Source: Spongiibacter sp. IMCC21906
GTDB taxonomy: Bacteria; Pseudomonadota; Gammaproteobacteria; Pseudomonadales; Spongiibacteraceae
Direction of reading: 5' to 3'
NCBI RefSeq assembly: GCF_001010805.1
Contig: NZ_CP011477.1
Span: forward strand, 2,495,001 to 2,559,000
DNA: 64,000 nt
Position 1 is the first letter of the stretch. Each line of letters begins with the position of its first letter. This document shows positions 19,546 to 28,145 of this stretch, piece after piece. The position numbers and the translations under genes are program-made. The notes beneath the pieces are model-generated. The model saw only the letters and a list, made by a program, of their open reading frames with translations. It was not told the DNA's origin and made no database searches.

Positions 19546-20853
19546 ATGTCGGATTATCAAAACGCTAGCGCACAACAATGGCAACAATGGGACCGAGACC
19601 ATATTTGGCACCCTTATTCATCGGCGTTGCAACGCCCTGACATCTTTCCGGTCGCCTCTGCCAGCGGTGTACGATTACAGCTCAGTGACGGTAGAGAACT
19701 CATCGACGGCATGTCATCCTGGTGGTCCGCTATTCATGGCTACAATAACCCAATATTGAATCAAGCGGCCAAAGCCCAGTTAGATACCATGTCCCACGTT
19801 ATGTTTGGTGGCTTAAGTCATCAACCAGGCGCCAGCCTTGGCAAGCGATTGGTCGACATCACCCCTGAGCCACTGAGTCGGGTATTTATCTCCGATTCTG
19901 GCTCGGTGGCCGTGGAAGTGGCGATTAAAATGGCGCTGCAATTCTGGATTTCGCAGGGCAGTAAACAAAAGTCCAAACTGCTAGCCCTGCGCAATGGCTA
20001 CCATGGTGACACCTTTGCCACCATGGCAGTGTGCGATCCGGTCACCGGCATGCATCATCTGTTTAGCGAAGTGCTTACCCAACACTTTTTTGCCCCCTCG
20101 CCCACCGTCGACTTCAAGCAGCAAGCCACTGATGACGACATGGCTGATATGCAGGCGCTACTGGAAGCTCATCACCAATTCCTTGCCGCGGTAATCGTCG
20201 AGCCAATTGTGCAAGGTACTGGCGGCATGCGCTTTTATTCCCCCGACTATCTTCGCCGGCTACGTACACTTTGCGACGACTACGGCGTGCTGCTGATCCA
20301 CGACGAAATCGCGACGGGATTTGCCCGCACCGGCGAAATGTTCGCCTGTGACCACGCAGGTATCAGTCCCGATATTATGTGTGTTGGCAAAGCATTAACC
20401 GGCGGCTATATGTCTTTAGCGGCCACGCTCTGTACCGAAGAGATTGCCGTTGGTATCTGCGAGGGCGAAGCCGGTGTTTTTATGCATGGCCCGACGTTTA
20501 TGGGTAATCCTCTGGCTTGCAGCGTCGCCAACGCCAGTATCGATTTACTATTAAGCCAAGATTGGCACAGCAATATGCAGCGTATTCAACTTGGCTTGTC
20601 TGCAGGTTTATCCTCCGCTAAAGAGATAAATGCTGTAAAAGACGTACGTTGTCTGGGCGGGATTGGTGTGATCGAGCTACATAAGCCGGTGAACATGGTA
20701 AGTATTCAAAAACGCTTTGTTGAAGCAGGCATTTGGATACGCCCCTTTGGCAAGCTTGTTTATACCATGCCGCCCTATATTATTAGCGACAAAGACCTGG
20801 CGAGTTTATGCAAAAGTATGATTGAAGTGCTGCACAAAGAGTTTGACGCATGA
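19546..20853 (+). CDS. bioA: Adenosylmethionine-8-amino-7-oxononanoate aminotransferase
   Basis: Biotin synthesis: transfers the SAM amino group to KAPA to give DAPA, PLP-dependent, 435 residues. Seen: WHPYSS near the N-terminus, DGMSSWWSAIHGY, the PLP aspartate in LLIHDEIATGFARTG, and the Schiff-base Lys in CVGKALTGGYM. Good ribosome site GGGAGG before ATG 19546. The other bio genes are not here. The stop overlaps the start of an ion channel gene by four bases, an unusual partner. Confidence 0.96.
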   Translation: MSDYQNASAQQWQQWDRDHIWHPYSSALQRPDIFPVASASGVRLQLSDGRELIDGMSSWWSAIHGYNNPILNQAAKAQLDTMSHVMFGGLSHQPGASLGKRLVDITPEPLSRVFISDSGSVAVEVAIKMALQFWISQGSKQKSKLLALRNGYHGDTFATMAVCDPVTGMHHLFSEVLTQHFFAPSPTVDFKQQATDDDMADMQALLEAHHQFLAAVIVEPIVQGTGGMRFYSPDYLRRLRTLCDDYGVLLIHDEIATGFARTGEMFACDHAGISPDIMCVGKALTGGYMSLAATLCTEEIAVGICEGEAGVFMHGPTFMGNPLACSVANASIDLLLSQDWHSNMQRIQLGLSAGLSSAKEINAVKDVRCLGGIGVIELHKPVNMVSIQKRFVEAGIWIRPFGKLVYTMPPYIISDKDLASLCKSMIEVLHKEFDA

Positions 20854-21671
20854 GTCAAAAGCCATCGCTGAAACACAAAATGCACGAGGTGATTTTTGGT
20901 ACCGAAAAAGGTCCTGGCCGCAACTTTGACATAGCGGTCATTATCATCATTCTCGCCAGTGTATTTGCGCTGTTTTTAGATTCTGTCGCTGCGATCAATG
21001 CAAAGTATGGCCACCTGTTATTTACCGCTGAATTAGCCTTTACTTTTTTATTCACCGTAGAATATTTAGCTCGCATCTACTGCGTACCCAATCGAAAAAA
21101 ATACATATTTAGTTTTTATGGCTTAGTCGACCTCATCGCAATCTTGCCAACCTACCTGTCTATTTTTATTCCCGGCGCGCAGCATCTTCTTGTGGTTCGA
21201 ATCTTCCGGGTATTGCGAATTTTTCGCATTTTTAAATTGCTTCATTATATGATCGAAGCCCATGTATTGCTTCGATCACTGGAATCATCGCGGCATAAAA
21301 TTTCCGTTTTTTTAGTTGCCGTCGTAACCCTGGTTATCGTTTTTGGCTCATTAATGTATCTTATCGAAGGTCCAGGCAATGGATTCAGCAGCCTTCCTAA
21401 AAGTATCTATTGGGCCGTGGTTACCGTCACCACAGTAGGCTACGGTGATATTGCCCCACAAACAGCAATGGGCCAGGCTGTTGCCGCCATGGCGATGATT
21501 ACTAGCTACGCTATTATTGCCATTCCAACCGGGATTCTTAGTGCAGAGCTTATAAGAGAGAGTCAGCGTCAAATTAGTCAACAACAATGCAATAGCTGTA
21601 AAAAATTAGGTCACGATAAAAACGCAAACTATTGCAAATATTGCGGCGCACAGCTACCTGTTACCGAATAG
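20850..21671 (+). CDS. Voltage-gated-type K+ channel with C-terminal zinc ribbon
   Basis: 273-residue six-segment cation channel. S4 carries regularly spaced arginines (VVRIFRVLRIFRIFK, residues 116-129), and the filter TVGYGD (195-200) is that of K+ channels. After S6 comes a short tail holding two Cys pairs, C247-x2-C250 and C262-x2-C265, a zinc ribbon, where many bacterial Kv channels have a cyclic-nucleotide or coiled-coil domain. Translationally coupled to bioA by a four-base overlap. Channel identity is firm; the role of the ribbon is unknown. Confidence 0.9.
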   Translation: MSQKPSLKHKMHEVIFGTEKGPGRNFDIAVIIIILASVFALFLDSVAAINAKYGHLLFTAELAFTFLFTVEYLARIYCVPNRKKYIFSFYGLVDLIAILPTYLSIFIPGAQHLLVVRIFRVLRIFRIFKLLHYMIEAHVLLRSLESSRHKISVFLVAVVTLVIVFGSLMYLIEGPGNGFSSLPKSIYWAVVTVTTVGYGDIAPQTAMGQAVAAMAMITSYAIIAIPTGILSAELIRESQRQISQQQCNSCKKLGHDKNANYCKYCGAQLPVTE

Positions 21672-21684
21672 ATAAGATGCACAA

Positions 21685-21735
21685 TAAAAAAGCCAGCCGG
21701 GCAGTTTGGGGGGAGGGGAAATAGCCCCGACTGGC
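21685..21735 (-). terminator. Distal terminator of the OMP gene
   Basis: Stem formed by GCCAGcCGGG and CCCGaCTGGC with one mismatch and a large loop. On the minus strand it is followed by TTTTTTATTG. It lies between convergent channel and OMP genes. Confidence 0.5.
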
Positions 21736-21741
21736 GAGGGG

Positions 21742-21766
21742 GTATAAAAAGAGTGGAGACTCTTTT
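21742..21766 (-). terminator. Proximal terminator of the OMP gene
   Basis: Perfect 8-bp stem AAAAGAGT-GGAG-ACTCTTTT, followed on the minus strand by TTTTTATA. The stem is AT-rich, so termination may be partial; a second hairpin lies beyond it. Confidence 0.55.
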
Positions 21767-21784
21767 CAGCTGTACATAACGTTT

Positions 21785-22360
21785 TTAGAAAGCAAACCTG
21801 GCGCCGAGTTTAACGGTATCCATATCACCTTCAAAACGGGTTGCCGGTGCTGGCAAACTGGAATCTTCCAAGTCCACCTCGTAACGGTCGTACTCTAAAG
21901 CGACTGCTAGATTATCGGTAACATGGAAGTCAGCGCCGATACCAACAAAGGGCTCATCACCGTCATAGCTTTCTTTCAAGCCACCGACATTCACGTCTGC
22001 GTCCCAGAATAACTGACCGACTTTAGCAAACAAACCAAAGCGCTCACTGAGCGGCAAACGACCCACCACCGCAATGTCATAGCCATCAATATCGGCTTTG
22101 CCTATATCACCACCAAAACTACCAAAGTCAAGATAGCCCGCTTCTACAGCGATAAAGGAGTTGAACTGTAAACCGACCAAGGCTTCTTTAAAATCATCAT
22201 CTTCATCAAAGTCGCCGCCGCGATCTTTATAACCACCGTAGTTACCACCAACATAAAGATGCGGGCCTTCTGGTGCAGCCATCGCAACTGGTGCAAGTGC
22301 AATCGAACCACTGGTTAATGTAAGCAGTGTTAAAATCTTTAATTTAGATGAGCTCATCAT
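21785..22360 (-). CDS. Small outer-membrane beta-barrel protein
   Basis: 191 residues: signal peptide 1-28 (cleavage after AMA), then an eight-stranded OmpA/OmpX-type barrel pattern of alternating aromatics and glycines (LYVGGNYGGYKDRGGDF, GLFAKVGQLFWDADV, VALEYDRYEVDLED) and a terminal aromatic F (KLGARFAF) fit for BAM recognition. The mature part is acid-rich. Similar to porin family/OMP_b-brl proteins; function unknown, possibly adhesion or stress. A separate EF-hand gene lies just upstream on the same strand. Confidence 0.85.
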   Translation of the reverse strand: MMSSSKLKILTLLTLTSGSIALAPVAMAAPEGPHLYVGGNYGGYKDRGGDFDEDDDFKEALVGLQFNSFIAVEAGYLDFGSFGGDIGKADIDGYDIAVVGRLPLSERFGLFAKVGQLFWDADVNVGGLKESYDGDEPFVGIGADFHVTDNLAVALEYDRYEVDLEDSSLPAPATRFEGDMDTVKLGARFAF

Positions 22361-22488
22361 TACTTCTCCCGTTTCTTTTTTCCCGATAAGGATGCGCTGT
22401 CAATAATGTTGACTGTTTTAACCTGCCAACGTTTGCATCATTCGTATACTGTGAGCTTGGCTTGCTGTCGTTAGTTCCGCTTTTGGTA

Positions 22489-22824
22489 TTATTCCGCTTC
22501 TTCAAAATCTTCTGAGCCAGATTTACGCTGCGCAATAAACTCTTTTCGACTGACAACACCATCAGCATTGGTATCAACATCATCAAAGTCATGTCGCAGA
22601 GTACGTTCTATCTGCGCTTCGTCTTTATCCAGCTGATCATCTCTATTTCGATCTAAGGCACTAAACACCGCATTATTGGCATCTTTTGCCCGCTCTAACT
22701 TTTCCTGAGGGGACGGGTCGGGGTTTTGACCAATATCACTACCCAAAGGTGCCGCAACAACTGACAAAGAAAGTGCAGAAACAACCGTAGCGAATGGAAT
22801 TTTCCAGTTCATTGACCGTTTCAT
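22489..22824 (-). CDS. Secreted EF-hand protein
   Basis: 111-residue exported protein with a signal peptide (about 1-25, cleavage near VVA-AP) and two EF-hand loops: DRNRDDQLDKDE (58-69) and DTNADGVVSRKE (84-95). Both have acidic residues at loop positions 1, 3, 5 and 12, so calcium binding is likely in the periplasm. An acidic tail follows (EDFEEAE). The start is placed at 22824, since GGGAG lies ahead of it and the frame upstream to 22869 has no signal-like start. Partner unknown; it may act with the OMP gene downstream. Confidence 0.82.
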   Translation of the reverse strand: MKRSMNWKIPFATVVSALSLSVVAAPLGSDIGQNPDPSPQEKLERAKDANNAVFSALDRNRDDQLDKDEAQIERTLRHDFDDVDTNADGVVSRKEFIAQRKSGSEDFEEAE

Positions 22825-23018
22825 TAATGAGTAACTCCCTGTGATTTCTCTGAATTTTGCGCGGAGCAAAATAAATCTCTGCGCCCTGTCCTATCTTCGG
22901 ACTAGCTAAATTTAAGAGAGTTCGGATTTTTTAACAGTTCGCAAAAAAGCAAATTTCCACTAGCATGACGTGTTACTGCATATTGCTATAAAAATTATTG
23001 GCGCAAGGAGTCGTTTCG

Positions 23019-23423
23019 GTGATCAAAACCGTTGAGATACATACCCCCGCTCAGGGTCTACACAGCATTACTGACAAAGTGCGCGACGCACTCCTCAACG
23101 CACCCGCCGAAGGTTTATGCACCCTATTCATACAACACACCTCTGCCAGCCTTTTGATTCAAGAAAATTATGACTCTTCCGCGCAAAGAGACTTAGAAAA
23201 CTGGTTGAATCGATTAGTTATCGAAAAAGACCCCCTCTACACCCACACACTTGAGGGCGCCGATGATATGCCCGCGCATATTAAAGCCGCGCTCACTGCC
23301 AGTTCGCTCTCCATCCCTATTATCGGCGGTGAATTGGCACTTGGAACGTGGCAAGGTATTTATCTGTGGGAGCATCGGCGGGCAGCCAATATTCGTAAAG
23401 TCATTATTCATTGCAGCCCGTAA
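23019..23423 (+). CDS. yjbQ: YjbQ family protein (UPF0047)
   Basis: 134-residue member of the YjbQ/UPF0047 family, some of which show weak thiamine-phosphate synthase activity. Seen: FIQHTSASLLIQEN with the conserved His, the D...R cluster, and the C-terminal GTWQGIYLWEHR and RKVIIH. Start is GTG 23019, eight bases after AAGGAG; a TTG frame from 22998 runs through that ribosome site and is rejected. In vivo role unsettled. Confidence 0.9.
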   Translation: MIKTVEIHTPAQGLHSITDKVRDALLNAPAEGLCTLFIQHTSASLLIQENYDSSAQRDLENWLNRLVIEKDPLYTHTLEGADDMPAHIKAALTASSLSIPIIGGELALGTWQGIYLWEHRRAANIRKVIIHCSP

Positions 23424-23525
23424 TATGCTTTCATTTTGACCAAAACGCCGCTTATCAAGCTGGCAGCTCAGCCATGGCAAGATTGGCTGCACATGCTAGT
23501 ATCAAATCATTAAACCTTTTCCATA

Positions 23526-24119
23526 GTGGGGACGACGTTGAAATATTGCTTACCGCTTATTATTGCCCTAGTAGTCGCAAGCTTGGGACTCTACTCCAAC
23601 CAGAGCCTGGCCATAGAGCTGGGAGGCACCCTGCCCGCCTATCAAGTAGAAAGCAAAGGCGAACTGATACTTGAGGGAGAGGATATTCGCTATCAACCTT
23701 GGTCTTCTTCTGCCATTACGAACGATAGCCCTACACTTATTTTTTATATGGCTGCGCGCCTGTCTTCCGAAAAAATCATTGCGCCATTACGCGATCAACT
23801 TGATGCGAAAAATTATGCAGATGGCAGTTTTCAATCCATCAGTATAGTGAATATGGATGAGGCCTTATGGGGGACTGGTGGCTTGGTGCTAGGAAAACTT
23901 GCCGATAATAAACGTGACCACCCCCGTGCTACTATAATTGCAGATGATGTGGGCAGTGCTCTGTCACTCTGGTCGCTGAAAAAAAAGAGCGTGGCGGTAA
24001 TACTCCTTAACAGCGATGGCGTCATTGAATACCTGAATCAAGGCTCACTAAGTGAAAACGAGGTAGCGGAAATTATTCAGCTTTTAGATAAGAAAATAGC
24101 CAAATCACAGGCAAAATAA
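23526..24119 (+). CDS. YtfJ-like periplasmic protein
   Basis: 197-residue exported protein with a signal peptide (about 5-29, cleavage near SLA). The mature part has a thioredoxin-like outline (SPTLIFYMAAR, SISIVNMDEA, SVAVILLNSDGVIEYLNQG) but no CxxC, matching the YtfJ family, whose function is unknown. Start is uncertain: GTG 23526 has no ribosome site; TTG 23538 lies after GGGGA and is perhaps better. It follows yjbQ by about 100 bp. Confidence 0.78.
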   Translation: MGTTLKYCLPLIIALVVASLGLYSNQSLAIELGGTLPAYQVESKGELILEGEDIRYQPWSSSAITNDSPTLIFYMAARLSSEKIIAPLRDQLDAKNYADGSFQSISIVNMDEALWGTGGLVLGKLADNKRDHPRATIIADDVGSALSLWSLKKKSVAVILLNSDGVIEYLNQGSLSENEVAEIIQLLDKKIAKSQAK

Positions 24120-24185
24120 ACCACTTCACCTCCACCTGAGCGCTGACAATGCCAGGCAAATCTCTGGTATTGAATACACAGACGC

Positions 24186-24977
24186 ATGACTGAAAAATCT
24201 GATGATATCGCCTCTATCACTCAAGAGGCGCCGCCCAGAGAAACGCTGGAAATCCTGTATCAAGATGACAATCTTGTGGCGGTCAACAAGCCCACCGGGT
24301 TGCTGGTACACCGCAGCCCGATTGACCGACACGAAACCCGCTTTGCTCTACAACTGTTGAGAAACCAACTGGGGCGCTATGTTTATCCCCTACACCGTCT
24401 GGACAAGCCAACGTCTGGAGTACTGCTGTTTGCCCTGTCTGCAGAATTTGCCAAAGCAATGGGAGCAAGCTTTGCCCAACACGCAATTGATAAACGCTAT
24501 CTTGCCGTTGTGAGAGGCCACTGCCCAAGTGAAGGAGTTGTTGATCACCCATTGAAAGAAGAAGACAAAGCGCCAGGGCAAGCATTTGCTGAGCCTCAGA
24601 GCGCGACAACAACGTTTCGTTGCCTGGCGCACCATCAAATTGAGGCGGCCATTGAAACCTATCCCCAATCCCGCTATTCCTTGCTGGAGCTATCCCCCTT
24701 AACGGGTAGACGGCACCAACTGCGCCGACACATGAAGCATATCTCTCACCCCATCATCGGTGATGCCAAGCATGGGCGTGGCCGCCATAATCGCTATTTT
24801 GCTGAACATTTTGATTGCCCAAGACTACTGTTGCACAGCTATATCAGCAGTTTCCAACATCCACTTAGCGGTGAAAAAATAATGATTCAAGCGCCGTTGG
24901 ATGAAGCTTTTTCCGCCTTGTTACAACGTTTTTCTTGGTCTGATGCTGTCCCTAATCGGAAACAGCCACAGCAATAA
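24186..24977 (+). CDS. truC: RluA-family pseudouridine synthase, TruC-like
   Basis: Converts a specific uridine to pseudouridine, most likely U65 of some tRNAs, 263 residues. The catalytic-Asp motif HRLDKPTSGVLL is present, and the C-terminal GRRHQLRRHMKHISHPIIGD plus GRGRHNRYF is the TruC pattern rather than RluA/C/D; there is no S4 domain. Start ATG 24186, ribosome site unclear. It ends eight bases before the convergent DUF2971 gene. Confidence 0.9.
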   Translation: MTEKSDDIASITQEAPPRETLEILYQDDNLVAVNKPTGLLVHRSPIDRHETRFALQLLRNQLGRYVYPLHRLDKPTSGVLLFALSAEFAKAMGASFAQHAIDKRYLAVVRGHCPSEGVVDHPLKEEDKAPGQAFAEPQSATTTFRCLAHHQIEAAIETYPQSRYSLLELSPLTGRRHQLRRHMKHISHPIIGDAKHGRGRHNRYFAEHFDCPRLLLHSYISSFQHPLSGEKIMIQAPLDEAFSALLQRFSWSDAVPNRKQPQQ

Positions 24978-24985
24978 CATACTGA

Positions 24986-25861
24986 TTAGCGTTGGCGGTA
25001 GGGAATTTGGCAATACTCTATGCCCCGCCGAGGGCGAATGCCATTTTTGGCTAAGCACATTTTCATGGAGTTCATCGACAAACTGATATTGGGGGTCGGG
25101 CCTAGAAAGACATGGTCCATCTGCATCTCTCGAGCGCTTTGCAACGCCAGCCTAAACTTCATAAACGGCACCAGCATACTGCGCCCCTCTCTGAAAAATA
25201 CCGGCGCTGCCATATAGTCTGAAATGACTGGCGAAACTAGACGCCACTCTTGCTCTTCTTCAAACGAGGGGTGTTTGAGAATCGCCGCAATTCGTAGGAG
25301 ATCCGTTTCCAACTCCTGAAAAAGGGAGTGACATACCTCTGCATCGGCATTGCTGTCACTAATATCACCCTGCGCGGCCAATGCCTCTACCGCATCGACG
25401 ATTTTAGCAATCAAAGTACGCTGGCCATTGCTGTCGTAAACACAACGTCCCAGCCTAAAATCCTGTTCTGCGGCACAAAAGCTAACGTATTCGGCATCAA
25501 ACCCCAGACTAGCGCCTTTTCCCATGGCGCTATAACCCCGCCACTGACTTAACAGGTTGCCATTAGAACGAAACGACGCACCAAATAAAATATGACCATT
25601 GGTAATTCGGTGCTCGACCCAGTCAATAAAGTAATTCAATAACTGCGGGCAATCATGTCCAGACGCTATCCGCTCGGTCACCTCCGCTTTCACCAGATCC
25701 GCGGTGTGGCGTAGTTCAGCCGAATCGTTCATGTAGCGAATATCGCTGGCCCAAAGCACTTGGCTGCTGACAATCCCCAGCACGCCGGTGAAGGAGGTGT
25801 AATGATACAAAGTATCTTTTGGCCGCTCCGCGTATAGGGATTCGGTAATGGCTGTAATCAT
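24986..25861 (-). CDS. DUF2971 domain protein
   Basis: 291-residue cytoplasmic protein of the DUF2971 family. Seen: LYHYTSFTGVLGIV near the N-terminus, WASDIRYMNDSAEL, a central FGASFRSNGNLLSQWRGYSA, and EEEQEWRLV. Function unknown. The pattern of an early aromatic-His pair followed by a short helix and W-x-S..ND is loosely like some ADP-ribosyltransferase folds, but that is only a resemblance. Good ribosome site GGAGCGAGG before ATG 25861. It sits alone between housekeeping-like genes and may be accessory. Confidence 0.82.
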   Translation of the reverse strand: MITAITESLYAERPKDTLYHYTSFTGVLGIVSSQVLWASDIRYMNDSAELRHTADLVKAEVTERIASGHDCPQLLNYFIDWVEHRITNGHILFGASFRSNGNLLSQWRGYSAMGKGASLGFDAEYVSFCAAEQDFRLGRCVYDSNGQRTLIAKIVDAVEALAAQGDISDSNADAEVCHSLFQELETDLLRIAAILKHPSFEEEQEWRLVSPVISDYMAAPVFFREGRSMLVPFMKFRLALQSAREMQMDHVFLGPTPNISLSMNSMKMCLAKNGIRPRRGIEYCQIPYRQR

Positions 25862-25927
25862 CCTCGCTCCAAATTTTGCCTTAATCCGAACGCTTCAAAC
25901 CAAACGGGTAATAATTTAATGAAACAG

Positions 25928-26731
25928 TTAAAAGTCATCGCTGCCACGTAAAAAGCTCAGTACCATTTCATTGAAAATCACCGGTTTTTCAGCATGGAGC
26001 CAATGCCCCGCCTCCTCAATGGTTTTAATTTCTACATTGGGAAACTGCTTCTGGATACCCACCCGGTACTCATCTTTTATATAGTCTGACGCGCCGCCTC
26101 TAATAAATAAGGTGGGCCCCGAAAATATGCCCTTACTCGGCGCTTCACTCAGATTATCGTAACACTGTGCAATCGCCGACAAATTCATTTTCCACGCCCA
26201 GTTTTCATCGCTGCTACGCATCAAGTTTTTTAGCAAAAATTGTCTAATCGCTACTTCAGGGATTGCGCTCTGCAGTTCGACATCGGCTTGTTGCCGGCTT
26301 TCGATGCCTCGCAGATCAAGCCCCTGCAAGGCAGTTAAAATATCATCGTGACCCCGCCCATAAGCGACCGGTGCAATGTCAGCAACCACTAATTGCCGGA
26401 CACGTTCAGGAAAGCTGGCGGCAACGTCCATTGCCACTTTGCCGCCTAAAGAATGACCCATAATATCGGCTTGGTTGATATCTAAATCATCCAGTTTGGC
26501 AATGACGTCCTTTGCCATATGCGGAATATCCATTACGTCGCTATGGGCAGATTTACCGTGGTTACGTAAATCCAAAAGTACTACTTTATAAAATGGCGAC
26601 AAATATTTTGTGAGTGCCAATAAATTGCTGCCAGAACCAAAAAGACCATGCAGCAAAACCACTGTTTTCTCGCCTTCTCCACGAACTTCGGCGTGAAGAT
26701 TGACGGTGCCAGTGGCAAGTTCACTTCTCAT
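25928..26731 (-). CDS. YbfF-like alpha/beta hydrolase
   Basis: 267-residue esterase of the YbfF type. Early HGLFGSGSNL forms the oxyanion region; RNHGKSAHS and the nucleophile elbow GHSLGGKVAMD follow, and the catalytic His is in EEAGHWLHAEKP. The usual size is about 255. YbfF acts on short and long acyl esters including acyl-CoA in vitro; its physiological substrate is not known. GAGG precedes ATG 26731. Divergent from a lipoprotein gene. Confidence 0.9.
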   Translation of the reverse strand: MRSELATGTVNLHAEVRGEGEKTVVLLHGLFGSGSNLLALTKYLSPFYKVVLLDLRNHGKSAHSDVMDIPHMAKDVIAKLDDLDINQADIMGHSLGGKVAMDVAASFPERVRQLVVADIAPVAYGRGHDDILTALQGLDLRGIESRQQADVELQSAIPEVAIRQFLLKNLMRSSDENWAWKMNLSAIAQCYDNLSEAPSKGIFSGPTLFIRGGASDYIKDEYRVGIQKQFPNVEIKTIEEAGHWLHAEKPVIFNEMVLSFLRGSDDF

Positions 26732-26784
26732 GCTATACCTCGATTGCTAGAATGCTGGACCAAACTAATTACAAAGGTGTGATT

Positions 26785-27588
26785 GTGCGAAAAATTACAA
26801 CGCTAATCTATTGCGTGTTGGCCGTGGTATTTCTACTCCAGGGCTGCTCGTCCGTCCGCTACAACCCCACAACGTATGAGTATTACATCAACAAAGAGGC
26901 CCTGAAAAAAAGCCCCGTTAAGACAGTTATCATTGCGACGGTAAATGTTTCTGGCGAGCCGACCCGGTCGATACTACGGGACTCTGTGCCTAAGATCGAC
27001 GCCATGACCGAAGATTACCTTACCGCCAATGGTTACGAAGTGCTTCCTCAGCATATTTTTGAAAATGCTTGGCGCAAGGCTATTTTGACCCATGGCGATT
27101 TCTATGACCCCACCAGCGGTAAGGTTGACGGCAAAGGTTGGCAAATCGTGATGGCCAGTACCCTGGCTCAAATCAAAGAAGAAGGTAGTGTAGACGCCGT
27201 GCTGTTCACCGACTTAATTGAGCATGAGGTACAGCATAGCCCGGGACTGAAGCACAATGCGCAATGGTACGGTGTCACCAGAGAACCCGCCGTTGATGGC
27301 GCAGCTGACTCGGTCTCAGTCGAATTTGATTGGACGCAAGTTATTAAGGGTGCGAGTTTAATCATGACATTGTACTCCCCTGACGGCGAACCCCTCTTCA
27401 GCAGCCGCGGCGGACTGGACACGCTGCATTCAATAGATAAGCGGCGCTCAGACAAAAGTTTTGTTCGAAGAAAGAAAATTCTGAGCAAAGACCGCTTTAT
27501 TGAAGAAGGGATTCAACTCTCTCTCCATCCATTAATAAAAATGGAAGCGTGGCCAGGCAAGACAGAAGAAGCCAAAAACGACAAATAA
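26785..27588 (+). CDS. Predicted lipoprotein, about 267 residues
   Basis: Signal peptide II with lipobox LLQGC, then a soluble periplasmic or outer-membrane domain. Start is GTG 26785, preceded by AAAGG; the longer frame from 26752 adds residues without a ribosome site. I do not recognise the family with certainty. The mature part shows alternating alpha/beta stretches (KTVIIATVNVSG, DAVLFTDLIEHE, ASLIMTLYSPDGEPLFSSRGG), a layout like LPS- or envelope-assembly lipoproteins of the DUF799/CsgG-like kind. Followed by a strong terminator, so it is monocistronic. Confidence 0.75.
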   Translation: MRKITTLIYCVLAVVFLLQGCSSVRYNPTTYEYYINKEALKKSPVKTVIIATVNVSGEPTRSILRDSVPKIDAMTEDYLTANGYEVLPQHIFENAWRKAILTHGDFYDPTSGKVDGKGWQIVMASTLAQIKEEGSVDAVLFTDLIEHEVQHSPGLKHNAQWYGVTREPAVDGAADSVSVEFDWTQVIKGASLIMTLYSPDGEPLFSSRGGLDTLHSIDKRRSDKSFVRRKKILSKDRFIEEGIQLSLHPLIKMEAWPGKTEEAKNDK

Positions 27589-27600
27589 CGGTCTGGCCCC

Positions 27601-27639
27601 AGCCAAACAGGGCATGAATATTGCCCTGCTTGGCTTTTG
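27601..27639 (+). terminator. Rho-independent terminator of the lipoprotein gene
   Basis: AGCCAA-A-CAGGGCA pairs with TGCCCTG-C-TTGGCT around a seven-base loop and is followed by TTTT. Confidence 0.8.
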
Positions 27640-27762
27640 TAATCACTATACGCGCGCTCCTCCCCGTCATTTCGCGCTTCATTCTGCTCTCAGTATTGTT
27701 CAGCATTCATACAGCCATCCTCTGGCATCTTTAAGCTGTATATTAGAACAGGAGCCCAGATT

Positions 27763-28104
27763 ATGAAGCTCATAAATGCCGTATTCATCATCACCAATTT
27801 AGCGTTTGCGGGCGCTGCCCAAGCAGGCCACCCTAGTAACTATCACAAGGAGTTTCGTGGTCAAGTTGTGGCTGGTCATAGCTACTACAGCCATCCCCAT
27901 CAACGCGATCAACATTTTGGCAAGCACTACAAGCAGCGTGACAAGCATTACAAACATCGCGATAAGCGTCACGCCCGCAATCATCATACGCATGTTTACT
28001 ATGAGCAGGCACCACGCTATTACCAACGCCACGTGCACACCCGTTACTGCGACCATCGTCGTCGCGGCCACGATACTGGCATCCGAATATTTTTAGGCTT
28101 GTAA
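27763..28104 (+). CDS. His/Tyr/Arg-rich small secreted protein
   Basis: 113 residues with a clean signal peptide (1-21, cleavage AQA-G). The mature part holds 17 His plus many Tyr, Arg and Lys in a loose repeat of the type KHYKQRDK / KHYKHRDKRH. One Cys only. Strongly basic, so metal binding (Ni, Zn, Cu) or binding to polyanions is plausible, but not shown. Good ribosome site AGGAG before ATG 27763. I know no named family for it. Confidence 0.75.
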   Translation: MKLINAVFIITNLAFAGAAQAGHPSNYHKEFRGQVVAGHSYYSHPHQRDQHFGKHYKQRDKHYKHRDKRHARNHHTHVYYEQAPRYYQRHVHTRYCDHRRRGHDTGIRIFLGL

Positions 28105-28121
28105 TCAGTCCAAAACAGCCT

Positions 28122-28145
28122 CGGCCAGCTGTTAGCTGGCTCTTT
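28122..28145 (+). terminator. Weak hairpin after the His-rich gene
   Basis: GCCAGCT-GTT-AGCTGGC followed by TCTTTATT; the T-run is short. It lies against the end of the convergent GST gene. Confidence 0.45.
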
